Shown here one piece after another: positions 54,384 through 64,000 of a DNA stretch of 64,000 nucleotides. The notes under the pieces were generated by a model, which did not search any database, had not been told where the DNA came from, and saw nothing but the letters and a program-made list of their open reading frames with translations. The number at the start of each line of letters is the position of its first letter. The first letter of the stretch is position 1. The DNA is taken from positions 372,001 through 436,000 of the forward strand of contig NZ_QVNQ01000002.1 of the NCBI RefSeq assembly GCF_003432485.1, read 5' to 3'. The stretch is from Actinomadura spongiicola. GTDB taxonomy: Bacteria > Actinomycetota > Actinomycetes > Streptosporangiales > Streptosporangiaceae. The translations under genes were made by a program, and so were the position numbers.

Positions 54384-55601
54384 ATGCCCAAGATCAAAGT
54401 AGCGGGCCCGGTCGTCGAACTCGACGGCGACGAAATGACGCGGATCATCTGGAAATTCATCAAGGACCAGTTGATCCTGCCCTACCTCGACGTGGACCTG
54501 AAGTACTACGACCTGGGAATCGAACACCGTGACGCCACGGACGACCAGGTCACCGTCGACGCCGCCAAGGCCATCCAGGAGCACGGCGTCGGCGTGAAGT
54601 GCGCGACCATCACCCCGGACGAGGCGCGCGTCGAGGAGTTCGGCCTGAAGAAGATGTGGCGGTCCCCGAATGGGACGATCCGCAACATCCTCGGCGGTGT
54701 GGTCTTCCGCGAGCCGATCATCTGTTCCAACATCCCCCGCCTCGTCCCCGGCTGGACCAAGCCGATCATCATCGGCCGGCACGCGCACGGCGACCAGTAC
54801 CGCGCCACCGACTTCGTCGTCCCCGGCCCCGGCACGGTCACCATCACCTACACGCCCGAGGGCGAGGGTGAGCCGATGGAGTTCGAGGTCGCGTCCTTCC
54901 CCGGCGGCGGCATCGCGATGGGCATGTACAACTACGACTCGTCCATCCGCGACTTCGCGCGGGCGACGATGCGGTACGCGCTGGAGCGCGGGATGCCGTT
55001 GTACATGTCGACGAAGAACACGATCCTGAAGGCCTACGACGGCCGGTTCAAGGACATCTTCCAGGAGATCTACGAGTCGGAGTTCAAGGCCGACTTCGAG
55101 GCCAAGGGCCTCACCTACGAGCACCGGCTCATCGACGACATGGTCGCGGCGGCGCTGAAGTGGGAGGGCGGGTTCGTCTGGGCCGCCAAGAACTACGACG
55201 GCGACGTCCAGTCCGACACCCTCGCGCAGGGCTTCGGCTCCCTCGGGCTGATGACGTCCGTGCTGATGACCCCCGACGGCAAGACCGTCGAGGCGGAGGC
55301 CGCGCACGGCACGGTCACCCGGCACTACCGGCAGCACCAGCAGGGCAAGCCGACGTCGACCAACCCGATCGCGTCCATCTTCGCCTGGACCCGCGGCCTC
55401 GAACACCGCGGCAAGCTCGACAACACCCCCGCGGTCATCGAGTTCGCCCGCACCCTGGAGCAGGTCTGCGTCGAGACGGTCGAGAGCGGCCAGATGACCA
55501 AGGACCTCGCCCTCCTCGTCGGCCGGGAGACCCCGTGGCTGACCACGCAGGCCTTCCTGGAGGCCCTCGACACCAACCTCCAGAAAAAGGTCAATGGCTG
55601 A
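54384..55601 (+). CDS. icd: NADP-dependent isocitrate dehydrogenase
   Basis: 405-residue homodimeric-type IDH (the class also found in eukaryotic cytosol). It begins [20 protein letters not shown], and the substrate and metal-binding [18 protein letters not shown] and [17 protein letters not shown] blocks are intact. Catalyses isocitrate to 2-oxoglutarate with NADPH. ATG preceded by GGAAAGGGA. Followed by a terminator. Confidence 0.97.
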   Translation: MPKIKVAGPVVELDGDEMTRIIWKFIKDQLILPYLDVDLKYYDLGIEHRDATDDQVTVDAAKAIQEHGVGVKCATITPDEARVEEFGLKKMWRSPNGTIRNILGGVVFREPIICSNIPRLVPGWTKPIIIGRHAHGDQYRATDFVVPGPGTVTITYTPEGEGEPMEFEVASFPGGGIAMGMYNYDSSIRDFARATMRYALERGMPLYMSTKNTILKAYDGRFKDIFQEIYESEFKADFEAKGLTYEHRLIDDMVAAALKWEGGFVWAAKNYDGDVQSDTLAQGFGSLGLMTSVLMTPDGKTVEAEAAHGTVTRHYRQHQQGKPTSTNPIASIFAWTRGLEHRGKLDNTPAVIEFARTLEQVCVETVESGQMTKDLALLVGRETPWLTTQAFLEALDTNLQKKVNG

Positions 55602-55627
55602 GGCCCCTGGCTTAAGCGTTCGTCCCC

Positions 55628-55660
55628 GAGGCCGTCCCGGAGCACTTCCGGGACGGCCTC
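55628..55660 (+). terminator. Terminator after icd
   Basis: GAGGCCGTCCCGGA and TCCGGGACGGCCTC form a perfect 14-bp stem with a 5-nt loop, extended by one flanking C-G pair, 27 nt after the icd stop. Confidence 0.85.
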
Positions 55661-55713
55661 GACGCGTGTGACCTGCCGCCATGCCGATGGTGCACCTGCC
55701 GGGTGATGGGTAG

Positions 55714-56802
<1,089 letters not shown>

Positions 56803-56824
56803 CGCCCGTCCGGGCCCCGGGCCG

Positions 56825-57148
56825 TCATGTCCGGGGCCCGATGAGATCGGTGGGCTCGTCCAGCCACACCCGCTGGCCGTCCGACGTGACAGTGAGCCCG
56901 AAGCGCGTCAGTGCGGGACGCCCCCAGCGAAGCCATTGGAAGTAGGCGGCCTCGACCTCGTCCCACAGCCGCCTCCCACCCGCCTGTTCGACGACGAAGG
57001 CGTCCTCGCCGGGAACGTGGTCAACCGACGCCCATGAACAGCCGGGCCCGGCCGCGTCCAACAGCCAAAGCGTGGCCTCGCCGGTCGGCTCGGTGCCGTA
57101 GAACAGATCACCGCGCACCCCGGGGACCAGCCCCGCGAACCGTTCCAT
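56825..57148 (-). pseudogene. C-terminal remnant of a protein-L-isoaspartate-type/ATP-grasp-maturase methyltransferase
   Basis: About 107 codons ending in RLWDEVEAAYFQWLRWGRPALTRFGLTVTSDGQRVWLDEP, the C-terminal block of actinobacterial isoaspartyl-methyltransferase-like proteins that accompany ATP-grasp peptide maturases. No SAM-binding domain is present upstream: the 5' frame shows no homology. I take it as a truncated remnant, although a short standalone protein with its own start (MERFAGL) cannot be excluded. Confidence 0.5.
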
Positions 57149-57301
57149 CGACCTGCACAACTGTAAAACGCTTTGTTGCCTGTGTGACTGGGTTGAGGCG
57201 GAGCCGGTTCTGGGGGAGGTCAGTGCGGACGCCGGTGCCGTGGGTTCGGGGCGGACGGCGAATCTGCTGTGGCGGGTCACGGGGCGGGGCAGGCGGGCGG
57301 A

Positions 57302-57366
57302 CGCGCCCTCGGCTGAGGGCGCGGGAAGGCTGGTGGGCGCAAGGGAGGGGAGTTTCCCTTGCGCCC
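57302..57366. terminator. Two tandem hairpins in the spacer before the Hsp90-like gene
   Basis: First: CGCGCCCTC/GAGGGCGCG, 9-bp stem with a GGCT loop. Second: GGGCGCAAGGGA/TCCCTTGCGCCC, 12-bp stem and 8-nt loop at 57335-57366. They lie between the methyltransferase remnant and the Hsp90 gene; the remaining 57149-57584 spacer shows no gene and a looser, AT-richer stretch near 57400-57450 that may hold the Hsp90 promoter. Confidence 0.6.
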
Positions 57367-57584
57367 GGGAGGACAGGAGCTGTGCTCGACTGCGCCCTGT
57401 GAACATCTTCAAGGGCTTTGCTATCGGAAAACTATGGACGCACGGTTAGGGTGTGCACGCGGAGAGTAGTTGTCGGGTGGCGTGAGGGTCAGGGTGGAAT
57501 TGGGTGGTTGGTCCGGGCAAATGATCTGTGGGTGTCTGTAACGGTCGCTAGGGTGTGATCGCCCTTGAAGGTGATCGGGGAGGC

Positions 57585-59369
57585 GTGTCGCTGGTGGAAC
57601 AGGCATTTCAGGTCGACCTGCGTGGTGTGGTGGATCTGCTGAGTCGGCATCTGTATGCCAGTCCCCGGGTTTACCTGCGGGAATTGCTGCAGAACGCGGT
57701 GGACGCGATCACGGCGCGGGGCGAGGGCGGCGGTCGGGTCGAGATCGAGACCGGTGGTGGGGTGCTGCGGGTCCGGGACGACGGCGTCGGGCTCACCGAA
57801 AGTGAGGTGCACTCGCTGCTGGCCACCATCGGACGGTCGTCCAAGCGGGACGAGTTGGGCTTCGCGCGGCATGACTTTCTCGGGCAGTTCGGTATCGGGC
57901 TGCTGTCGGCGTTCCTCGTCGCGGACGAGATCGAGGTCGTGACGCGGTCCGCGAAGGGTGGGGACGCCGTTCGGTGGACGGGTCGTTCCGAAGGCAGCTA
58001 CCTGGTCGAGCCGGGTGAGAGGGACGAGCCGGGGACGACGGTGACGCTGCGGGCGCGGCCCGGGTCGGCGGAGTTGTTGAGTCCGTCGGTGGTGGCGGAG
58101 CTGGCCCGGACTTATGGGTCGCTGCTTCCCGTTGAACTTGTCGTGGACGGGGTGCCGATCACGGGGGACGGGCCTCCGTGGCAGGCGTCCTACCGTGACC
58201 CCGCCGAGCGTAGGCGGGCGCTGGAGCGGTACTGCGAGGATTTGTACGGGTTCACGCCGTTCGACGTGGTCGATATGAGCGTGCCGGAGGCCGGGCTGAC
58301 GGGGGTGGCGTTCGTGCTGCCCCAGCCGGTGTCGCCCGCGGCGCGTGCGTCCCATCGGGTGTATCTGAAGCGGATGCTCCTTGCTGAGAGTGTGGAGGGG
58401 CTGCTGCCCGAGTGGGCGTTCTTCGCGCGGTGTGTCGTGGACGCGGGGGAGTTGCGGCCGACCGCCAGCCGGGAGGCGCTCTACGAGGACGAGTTGCTTG
58501 AGTCGGCGCGGCAGGGGCTTGGGGATGTGCTGCGGCAGTGGTTGGTGACCCTGTCGGAGACCGAACCGTCGCGGTTGCGGGCGTTTCTGCGGCTACACCA
58601 GCTCGGCGTGAAGGCGATGGCGCTGCAGGACGACGACATGCTGCGGATCGTGGACCGGTGGCTGGACTACGAGACGTCCGCCGGGCCGATGACGCTGCAC
58701 GAGTTCAGGCGTCGCCATCCGAACGGGCGGTTCACCGGGAGTGTGGACGAGTTCCGGCGGCTGGCGGCGGTGGCGGGCGCGCAGGGCGTGGGGCTCGTCA
58801 ACGGGGGCTATGTTCACGACACCGAGATCATCGAGCGGCTGCCCGAGCTCGACCCCGACATCCGGCTGGCGCGGCTGGACGCGGCGGAGCTGACGACCAC
58901 GTTCGGCGTCCTCGATCCGGCGACGGAGTTGGCGCTGCGGCCGTTCCTGGCGGCGGCGCAGCGGGCGGTGGAGCGGCTCGGCTGCGAGGTGGTCGTCCGC
59001 GAGTTCGATCCGGCGTCGCTGCCCGCCCTGTACCTGCCCAGCCGTGACGCCCAGTTCCGGGAGGAGCTGGCGCGGGCGCAGGAGGAGGCGGACGAGCTGT
59101 GGGCGGACGTGCTCGGCGCCGTCCACGCCACGGTCGGCGACGAACGCCCCCAACTGGTGTTGAACCACCGCAATCCGCTGGCCCGGCGCATCATGTCGCT
59201 GGGTGACGGCGGGCCCGTCGACGTCGCCGTCCAAGCCCTGTACGGGCAGGCGTTGCTGCTCGGGCACCATCCGCTGCGGCCCGCCGACACGGCGGTGCTG
59301 AACCGTTCCTTCATCGGCCTGCTGGAGTGGGCCGTCCATTCCCCGGAGGCCCCCAGTGAGCACGGATGA
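57585..59369 (+). CDS. Hsp90-family (HtpG-like) protein
   Basis: 594-residue GHKL ATPase chaperone. The N-terminal nucleotide-binding motifs are intact: ELLQNAVDAI, VRDDGVGL, LATIGRSSKRDE, and GQFGIGLLSAFLVADEIEVVTRS. The middle domain has LLPEWAFFARCVVDAGELRPTASREALYED with the catalytic Arg. The C-terminal part is shorter and unlike HtpG, and there is no MEEVD tail. I use GTG at 57585 (product begins SLVEQAFQVDLRG); GTG 57594, with GGGGAGG about 10 nt upstream, is an alternative. A TPR-protein gene overlaps its 3' end by 14 nt. Confidence 0.88.
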   Translation: MSLVEQAFQVDLRGVVDLLSRHLYASPRVYLRELLQNAVDAITARGEGGGRVEIETGGGVLRVRDDGVGLTESEVHSLLATIGRSSKRDELGFARHDFLGQFGIGLLSAFLVADEIEVVTRSAKGGDAVRWTGRSEGSYLVEPGERDEPGTTVTLRARPGSAELLSPSVVAELARTYGSLLPVELVVDGVPITGDGPPWQASYRDPAERRRALERYCEDLYGFTPFDVVDMSVPEAGLTGVAFVLPQPVSPAARASHRVYLKRMLLAESVEGLLPEWAFFARCVVDAGELRPTASREALYEDELLESARQGLGDVLRQWLVTLSETEPSRLRAFLRLHQLGVKAMALQDDDMLRIVDRWLDYETSAGPMTLHEFRRRHPNGRFTGSVDEFRRLAAVAGAQGVGLVNGGYVHDTEIIERLPELDPDIRLARLDAAELTTTFGVLDPATELALRPFLAAAQRAVERLGCEVVVREFDPASLPALYLPSRDAQFREELARAQEEADELWADVLGAVHATVGDERPQLVLNHRNPLARRIMSLGDGGPVDVAVQALYGQALLLGHHPLRPADTAVLNRSFIGLLEWAVHSPEAPSEHG

Positions 59370-62040
59370 CGTCTACGCGTTGATGACGCGGTCGCAGGAA
59401 CTGCCCTACGGCGAGGCGAAGACCGTCCTGGTCGAGGACGCGCTGCGCCGTGCAGAGGCGGCGGGCGACGACGTGCTCGCGTTCCACGTCCGGGTCCGGT
59501 TGACGGACGCGTACCGGTACGGCGGCGAGCCGTTGAAGGCGTTCGCGACGTTCAGCCGGACGCTCGCCGACCATGACCGCGACCCGGGCAGGTTCGACGA
59601 GACGCACGGTCTGCTGTGGCAGATGAAGGCGATCGTCAGCTCCCTGACCCTGTTCCCGGAGATCGCCCTCGACCGCACCTACGAGGTGCTGGACGACATG
59701 GAGCGCCGCTACAAGGCGAGCGGGCACAGCCTCCAGGCGGTCTACCACTACCGGAACGTGGTCGCCCGGCACGTCGGTGACGGCACGGCCGACGAGTGGT
59801 ACACGAAGTGGCGCGCCGCCCAGCGGGACGACCTGTCGGACTGCGAGGGCTGCGACCCGACCAGCCAGGCCCGCCATCTCGTCGAGCAGGGACGGTACGA
59901 GGAGGCGCTCGAGGTCGCCGCGCCCATTCTGGACGCGTCCCTGACCTGCAACGAGCAGCCGCAGGCGATCCACACCGCGCTGATGCCGGTGTACCTGCGG
60001 ACGGGCCGCCCCGAACGGGCCGCCGACGCGCACCGCCGCGCGTACCGGGTGCACCGGACCCGGCTCGCCGACCTCAGCGACATCTCCGAGCACCTGGAGT
60101 TCTGCGCTGTCACGGGGAACGAGGCGCGCGGGCTGGAGATCGTCCAGCGGCATCTCGGGTGGCTCGACCGGGCGCCGAGCACGCACGCGGAGATGGAGTT
60201 CTGCGCGACGGCGGCGCTGGTGCTCTCCCGGGTCGCGGCGGCCGGACACGGTGACCTGACGGTGCGGCGTCCCGCGGCGGAGGGCCGTCCGGCGGCGGAC
60301 GTGCCGCTGGAGGTACTGCGCGCGGAGCTGGCGGAGCGCGCGACGGAGCTGGCGGCCCGGTTCGACGCCCGCAACGGAACGTCCCACCAGGGCGACCTGG
60401 TGCGCAGGGCCCTCACGGCGGAGCCGATCGTCGAGTTCCTGCCGCTGGCCGCCCACCACCGCCTCCCGGCCCCCGCCCCGGCCCCGGCGGCGCCGTCCCA
60501 GCCCGCCCCCGAGGACGTGCTGGCCGGGGAGGACGATCTCGATGCGCTCCTCGACATCGCGGACGACCGCCGCACCGAACGTGCCATGGCCCGCGCGAAG
60601 GCCGCGTGGCGCCGGTTCGACGTTCTCGCCGAGAAGGCGGAGCTCACGCCGCTGCAACACGCCCGCCGGGTGGCCGCGCGGGGCGTCGAGCACGCACTGG
60701 AGGAGGAGCGCGCGGAGGCGGTCGCGTGTTGGGAGGAGGCGCTGCGGCTGTTCGACGACCTCGGCGACGTGACGCGCCGGTACCGGACGCTCAGCCGCCT
60801 CGGCACCATGCGCGTGCAGATGGGCGACGGGGACGGCCTCGCCCAGGTGGCCGAGGCCGCGGACCACTTCGCGCGGAACCCGGGCACGGAGGGCGACGCG
60901 ACCGGCGCGCTGATCCGTCTCGCGCTCGTGCACGTCGAGGAGGAGCGTCCCGCCGAGGCCGTCGCCGTCCTCGACCGGATCGACCCGGACGACGCGCCCG
61001 ACCGGGCCGGGGAGCTGGCGTTCCGGCGCGGGCAGGCGCTGCTGATGACCGGCGACTTCGACGGTGGGGTCGCGGAGCTGCGCCGGTCCCTGGAGGCGGG
61101 GCGCGCGTCCGGCGAAGCCGACGAGGTCGCCGCGCCCGCGCTGCTGCTCGGCCGGGCCCTGGCCAGGCGCGAGGAGGGCCCCGACCCGGAGGCCCTGCCG
61201 CTGTTGGACGAGGCGCTCGGCGCGCTGTCCGAACCGACCCCGATGCGGGCGGCGGCGCACACCGAACGGGGCCTGGCGCTGCTCGCCCTGGATCGTCCCG
61301 GCGACGCCATCCCCGACCTCACCGAGGCCATCGCCGGGTGGACGGCCGAGGCCCTGCACGAGCAGGCGTTCCATCTCCGCGTCGACCTCGCCGCCGCCTA
61401 CCTGTCCACGGACCGCCACCTGGAGGCCGCGGAGACCGCCGAGGAGGCGCTCCCGGCGCTCACCGCCCCGGACGACGTCCCCGCGGAGCGGCGGTGCCGC
61501 CTGATCCTCGCGCACGCGCAGAAGGGGATGGGCGAGCCGGACGCCGCCACGACGTTCACCGGCCTCGCCGAGAACGCCGCGCGGGACGGCCGGCACGACG
61601 CGGCCGGGCATTTCCTCAACGAGGCCGCCGACGTCCTCGCCACCCTCGACATGGACGCGCAGGCCGCCGAACGGTACGCGGAGGCGGCCGTCGCCTACGA
61701 GAAGGCCGGTGACCCGTACGGCGTGGTCCGCGCTCGCCGCCGCCACGCGACCTGCCTGATGTGGAGCGGCGACCGCGACCAGGCCGTCACCGTCATGGAC
61801 GCGGCCCGCGCGGCGCTCGCGGCCCTCCCGGCCGACGACGAACCGGCCCGCGTGTGGGAGACCGCGCTCGTGTCGTTCGACCAGGCCCGTCTCTTCGCCC
61901 AGCTGGCCCGGCTCCCCGAGGCGCTGTCGCTCGCGTCCGCCGCCGTGGACGGGTTCACGACCCTGGACGAGACCGGACCCGCCGAGGAGGCCGCCCGGCT
62001 CCGCGCCGAGATCGACGACGCTATGAAGCAGCAGCGGTGA
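59356..62040 (+). CDS. Large tetratricopeptide-repeat protein
   Basis: 894-residue protein made of TPR-like helical repeats over most of its length (for example ARHLVEQGRYEEALEVAAPI, MPVYLRTGRPERAADAHRRAY, AAYLSTDRHLEAAETAEEAL), with an Ala/Pro-rich linker near residues 370-385. No catalytic domain or membrane segment. GTG start 14 nt inside the end of the Hsp90-like gene, so translation is coupled. TPR proteins bind Hsp90 in eukaryotes, so a partner or client-handling role is a reasonable but untested inference. Overlaps galK at the 3' end. Confidence 0.85.
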   Translation: MSTDDVYALMTRSQELPYGEAKTVLVEDALRRAEAAGDDVLAFHVRVRLTDAYRYGGEPLKAFATFSRTLADHDRDPGRFDETHGLLWQMKAIVSSLTLFPEIALDRTYEVLDDMERRYKASGHSLQAVYHYRNVVARHVGDGTADEWYTKWRAAQRDDLSDCEGCDPTSQARHLVEQGRYEEALEVAAPILDASLTCNEQPQAIHTALMPVYLRTGRPERAADAHRRAYRVHRTRLADLSDISEHLEFCAVTGNEARGLEIVQRHLGWLDRAPSTHAEMEFCATAALVLSRVAAAGHGDLTVRRPAAEGRPAADVPLEVLRAELAERATELAARFDARNGTSHQGDLVRRALTAEPIVEFLPLAAHHRLPAPAPAPAAPSQPAPEDVLAGEDDLDALLDIADDRRTERAMARAKAAWRRFDVLAEKAELTPLQHARRVAARGVEHALEEERAEAVACWEEALRLFDDLGDVTRRYRTLSRLGTMRVQMGDGDGLAQVAEAADHFARNPGTEGDATGALIRLALVHVEEERPAEAVAVLDRIDPDDAPDRAGELAFRRGQALLMTGDFDGGVAELRRSLEAGRASGEADEVAAPALLLGRALARREEGPDPEALPLLDEALGALSEPTPMRAAAHTERGLALLALDRPGDAIPDLTEAIAGWTAEALHEQAFHLRVDLAAAYLSTDRHLEAAETAEEALPALTAPDDVPAERRCRLILAHAQKGMGEPDAATTFTGLAENAARDGRHDAAGHFLNEAADVLATLDMDAQAAERYAEAAVAYEKAGDPYGVVRARRRHATCLMWSGDRDQAVTVMDAARAALAALPADDEPARVWETALVSFDQARLFAQLARLPEALSLASAAVDGFTTLDETGPAEEAARLRAEIDDAMKQQR

Positions 62041-63181
62041 GGCGGTCCGCGCCACCGGACGGGACGGCGTCGTGGAACTCGGGCGCCGTCCAGCCGCGTC
62101 TGGCGTAGGCGGCGACGATCGCGTCCTTGACCTTGGCGGCCCGGTCGGCGGGAACGAGGACGATCACGGACCCGCCGAAGCCGCCGCCGACCATGCGGCC
62201 GCCGCGGGCGCCCGCCCGCAGCGCCGCGTCGACCGTCGTGTCGGCCTGCGGCCAGGACACCTCGAACTGGTCGCGGAGCGACAGGTGCGACGCGTTCAGC
62301 ATCGCGCCGAGCTCCGCGACCGCCTTGGCCCGCAGCAGCCCGACGGTGGCCTCGACGCGGTGGTTCTCGGTGACGACATGCTGGACGCGGCGGCGCAGCA
62401 CCGGGTCGCGCAGCGCCGTGAGCGCCGCCGTGAGGTCGGTGACGTCGCGGAGCGCGTCGACGCCGAGCAGCTCCGCGGCCCGCGCGCACTCGGCGCGCCG
62501 CCTGGCGTAGTCGCCGCCGGTCAGGGCGTGCGAGGCGCGCGTGTCGACCACGAGCAGCGCCAGACCCGCGGCGGCGGGGTCGAACGGCACCCGCGACGAC
62601 AGGCCGCTGCGGCAGTCGAGCATCAGCGCGTGCCCGGCCGCGCACAGCAGCGACGCGGACTGGTCCATCGGCCCGCACGGCATCCCGACCTGCTCGTTCT
62701 CGGCCCGCCACGCCAGCCGGGCCAGCGCGGGACGGTCGAGGTCGACGCCGTACAGGTCGCGCAGCGCCAGCGCGGTCGCGCACTCCAGCGCGGCCGACGA
62801 CGCCAGGCCCGCACCCCGCGGAAGATCGGAGTCGAACAGCAGGGACGCGCCGCCCACGCCGTGCTCCCGCAGGACCCGCGCGACACCGACCGGGTACGCG
62901 GCCCACGCACGGTCGGGCGACCACCCCTCGGCGACGACCGGGCCGCCGACCACCGGCGCCGTCACGGCCGTCGCGGCGTGGCGCGAGCGGACCTCGATCA
63001 TCCCGTCGTCGCGGGGCGCGGCGGCCACCGAGACGCCGAGCGGCAACGCGAACGGCAGCACCAGCCCGTCGTTGTGGTCGGTGTGCTCGCCGATCAGGTT
63101 GACGCGACCCGGGGCGAACCAGACACCGTCCGGCGCCCGCCCGAAGATCTCGGTGAACGCGGCTTCGAGCCCGGCGGTCAT
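62021..63181 (-). CDS. galK: Galactokinase
   Basis: 386-residue GHMP-family kinase phosphorylating galactose at C1 in the Leloir pathway. The galactokinase signature [16 protein letters not shown] is near residues 24-39, the GHMP motif [16 protein letters not shown] near 110-125, and the third motif [13 protein letters not shown] near the C-terminus. The ATG overlaps the galE stop (ATGA). The TAG stop lies 20 nt inside the end of the TPR gene on the opposite strand. Confidence 0.96.
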   Translation of the reverse strand: MTAGLEAAFTEIFGRAPDGVWFAPGRVNLIGEHTDHNDGLVLPFALPLGVSVAAAPRDDGMIEVRSRHAATAVTAPVVGGPVVAEGWSPDRAWAAYPVGVARVLREHGVGGASLLFDSDLPRGAGLASSAALECATALALRDLYGVDLDRPALARLAWRAENEQVGMPCGPMDQSASLLCAAGHALMLDCRSGLSSRVPFDPAAAGLALLVVDTRASHALTGGDYARRRAECARAAELLGVDALRDVTDLTAALTALRDPVLRRRVQHVVTENHRVEATVGLLRAKAVAELGAMLNASHLSLRDQFEVSWPQADTTVDAALRAGARGGRMVGGGFGGSVIVLVPADRAAKVKDAIVAAYARRGWTAPEFHDAVPSGGADRLTAAAS

Positions 63182-64000
63182 CGTGACCGCAGGAAGGTCC
63201 ACGCGTCGTCGACCATGGTCCGCAGGTCCCGCTCCGGCTTCCAGCCCAACTCCGTCTGGATCTTGTCGGACGAGGCGACCAGCACCGCCGGGTCACCGGG
63301 ACGGCGCGGCGCGACCTCCGCCGGGATCTCGCGGCCGGTGACCTCCCGGCACACGTCCACGACCTCCCGGACGGACGCGCCCGTGCCGCTGCCCAGGTTG
63401 TAGATCCGGTGGGTGCCGGGCTCGCAGGCGTCCAGCGCGAGGAGATGGGCGCGGCCCAGGTCGGTCACGTGGATGTAGTCGCGGACGCAGGTGCCGTCGG
63501 GCGTCGGATAGTCGTCGCCGAACATCCGCACCACGTCCCCGTCGCCCTGCGCGATCCTCAGCACGTTCGGGATCAGATGCGTCTCGACGGTGTGGCGCTC
63601 CCCGTGCCGCCCGTAGGCGCCCGCCACGTTGAAGTACCGCAGCGACACCCCGCCGATGCCGTGCAGCCGCGCGTACTCGGTCAGCGCCGTGTCGATCGCC
63701 AGCTTCGACGCGCCGTACGGGTTCGTCGGACGGGTCGGCGCGGTCTCCAGGATCGGTGTCGTCTCCGGCTCACCGTAGGTCGCGGCCGTGGAGGAGAACA
63801 CGATCCGCGGGACGCTCGCCAGGCGCATCGCGTCCAGCAGCGCCAGGGACTCGCCGAGGTTCTTGTCCCAGTACAGGCCCGGCTTCTCCACCGACTCGCC
63901 GACGAGCGACCTGGCGGCGAAGTGCAGCACGGCCTCGAACCCGGCCCCGGCCAGGACGTCGGCCGCCGTGTCCCGCAGCGTGCCGCGGACCAGGCGGGCG
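63178..64000 (-). CDS. galE: UDP-glucose 4-epimerase (5' truncated by window edge)
   Basis: SDR-family epimerase interconverting UDP-galactose and UDP-glucose. At least 273 residues are visible; the N-terminal GxxGxxG lies beyond the window. The catalytic YxxxK is NPYGASKLA, and the preceding Ser is in [10 protein letters not shown]; further family blocks are RYFNVAGA and [22 protein letters not shown]. Upstream of galK on the same strand with an ATGA overlap, forming a galE-galK operon. Confidence 0.96.
   Translation of the reverse strand, partial: ARLVRGTLRDTAADVLAGAGFEAVLHFAARSLVGESVEKPGLYWDKNLGESLALLDAMRLASVPRIVFSSTAATYGEPETTPILETAPTRPTNPYGASKLAIDTALTEYARLHGIGGVSLRYFNVAGAYGRHGERHTVETHLIPNVLRIAQGDGDVVRMFGDDYPTPDGTCVRDYIHVTDLGRAHLLALDACEPGTHRIYNLGSGTGASVREVVDVCREVTGREIPAEVAPRRPGDPAVLVASSDKIQTELGWKPERDLRTMVDDAWTFLRSR

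Noticed and set aside
59311..62055. 914-codon minus-strand open frame opposite the TPR gene
   Set aside because: Shadow of the TPR repeats; no homology and no ribosome site.

Overview
The window is about 71-73% GC by eye, with dense leaderless-looking actinobacterial genes, many GTG/TTG starts and stop/start overlaps. Gene content (SSADH-cholesterol oxidase-type GMC-guaA synteny, PspC/LiaF 'toast-rack' genes, sucCD-DUF6350-purN-purH-folD-DUF3017-icd-mdh block, teichoic-acid glycerophosphotransferases, Hsp90-like/TPR pair) points to a filamentous actinomycete; Thermomonosporaceae (Actinomadura/Spirillospora type) is my best inference. It looks like ordinary chromosome: I see no rRNA, tRNA, CRISPR, transposase or prophage module.

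Layout. 1-10.1 kb: partial succinic-semialdehyde-type dehydrogenase, GMC oxidoreductase, two secreted M43 metalloproteases flanking an AlkD-like repair protein, guaA with a strong hairpin terminator, then the peroxide module ahpC-ahpD divergent from oxyR. 10.2-18.7 kb: two tandem giant GT2 + CDP-glycerol glycerophosphotransferase proteins (the GT2 domain of the second looks degenerate) and a serpin. 18.7-24.3 kb (minus strand): coxS-coxL-coxM-coxG operon of the form II/xanthine-dehydrogenase-like type, followed by a methyltransferase. 24.4-30.8 kb: a cytosolic-looking CHAP hydrolase with a small acidic partner, a 31-residue membrane peptide, a cupin-like protein, and an envelope-stress module (PspC/LiaF membrane protein divergent from a PspC-histidine kinase and LuxR-type regulator), then a DUF4190/septum-formation-like protein. 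30.9-37.7 kb: nitroreductase/SagB-like protein, class A beta-lactamase-like hydrolase, SRPBCC, PIG-L deacetylase, nucleoside hydrolase, divergent from the PTS-dependent dihydroxyacetone kinase operon dhaKLM. 37.8-44.4 kb: emfourin-like inhibitor with an M4-like metalloprotease, pcrA, GNAT, GH15-like membrane-anchored protein. 44.6-56.8 kb: central-metabolism block sucC-sucD, DUF6350, purN-purH, ZTP riboswitch-folD, FHA/LuxR regulator, DUF3017, icd, mdh. 56.8-64 kb: a methyltransferase C-terminal remnant, Hsp90-like + TPR operon, and galK-galE (galE runs off the end).

How it works together: TCA-cycle enzymes (SucCD, Icd, Mdh) and purine/one-carbon enzymes (GuaA, PurN, PurH, FolD) sit in a conserved actinobacterial neighbourhood, with folD apparently under ZTP riboswitch control, so one-carbon supply follows the purine intermediate Z-nucleotide. 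The least described parts are the Hsp90-TPR pair, the tandem glycerophosphotransferases, the emfourin-protease pair, the RBS-sequestering inverted repeat ahead of coxS, and several tiny genes.
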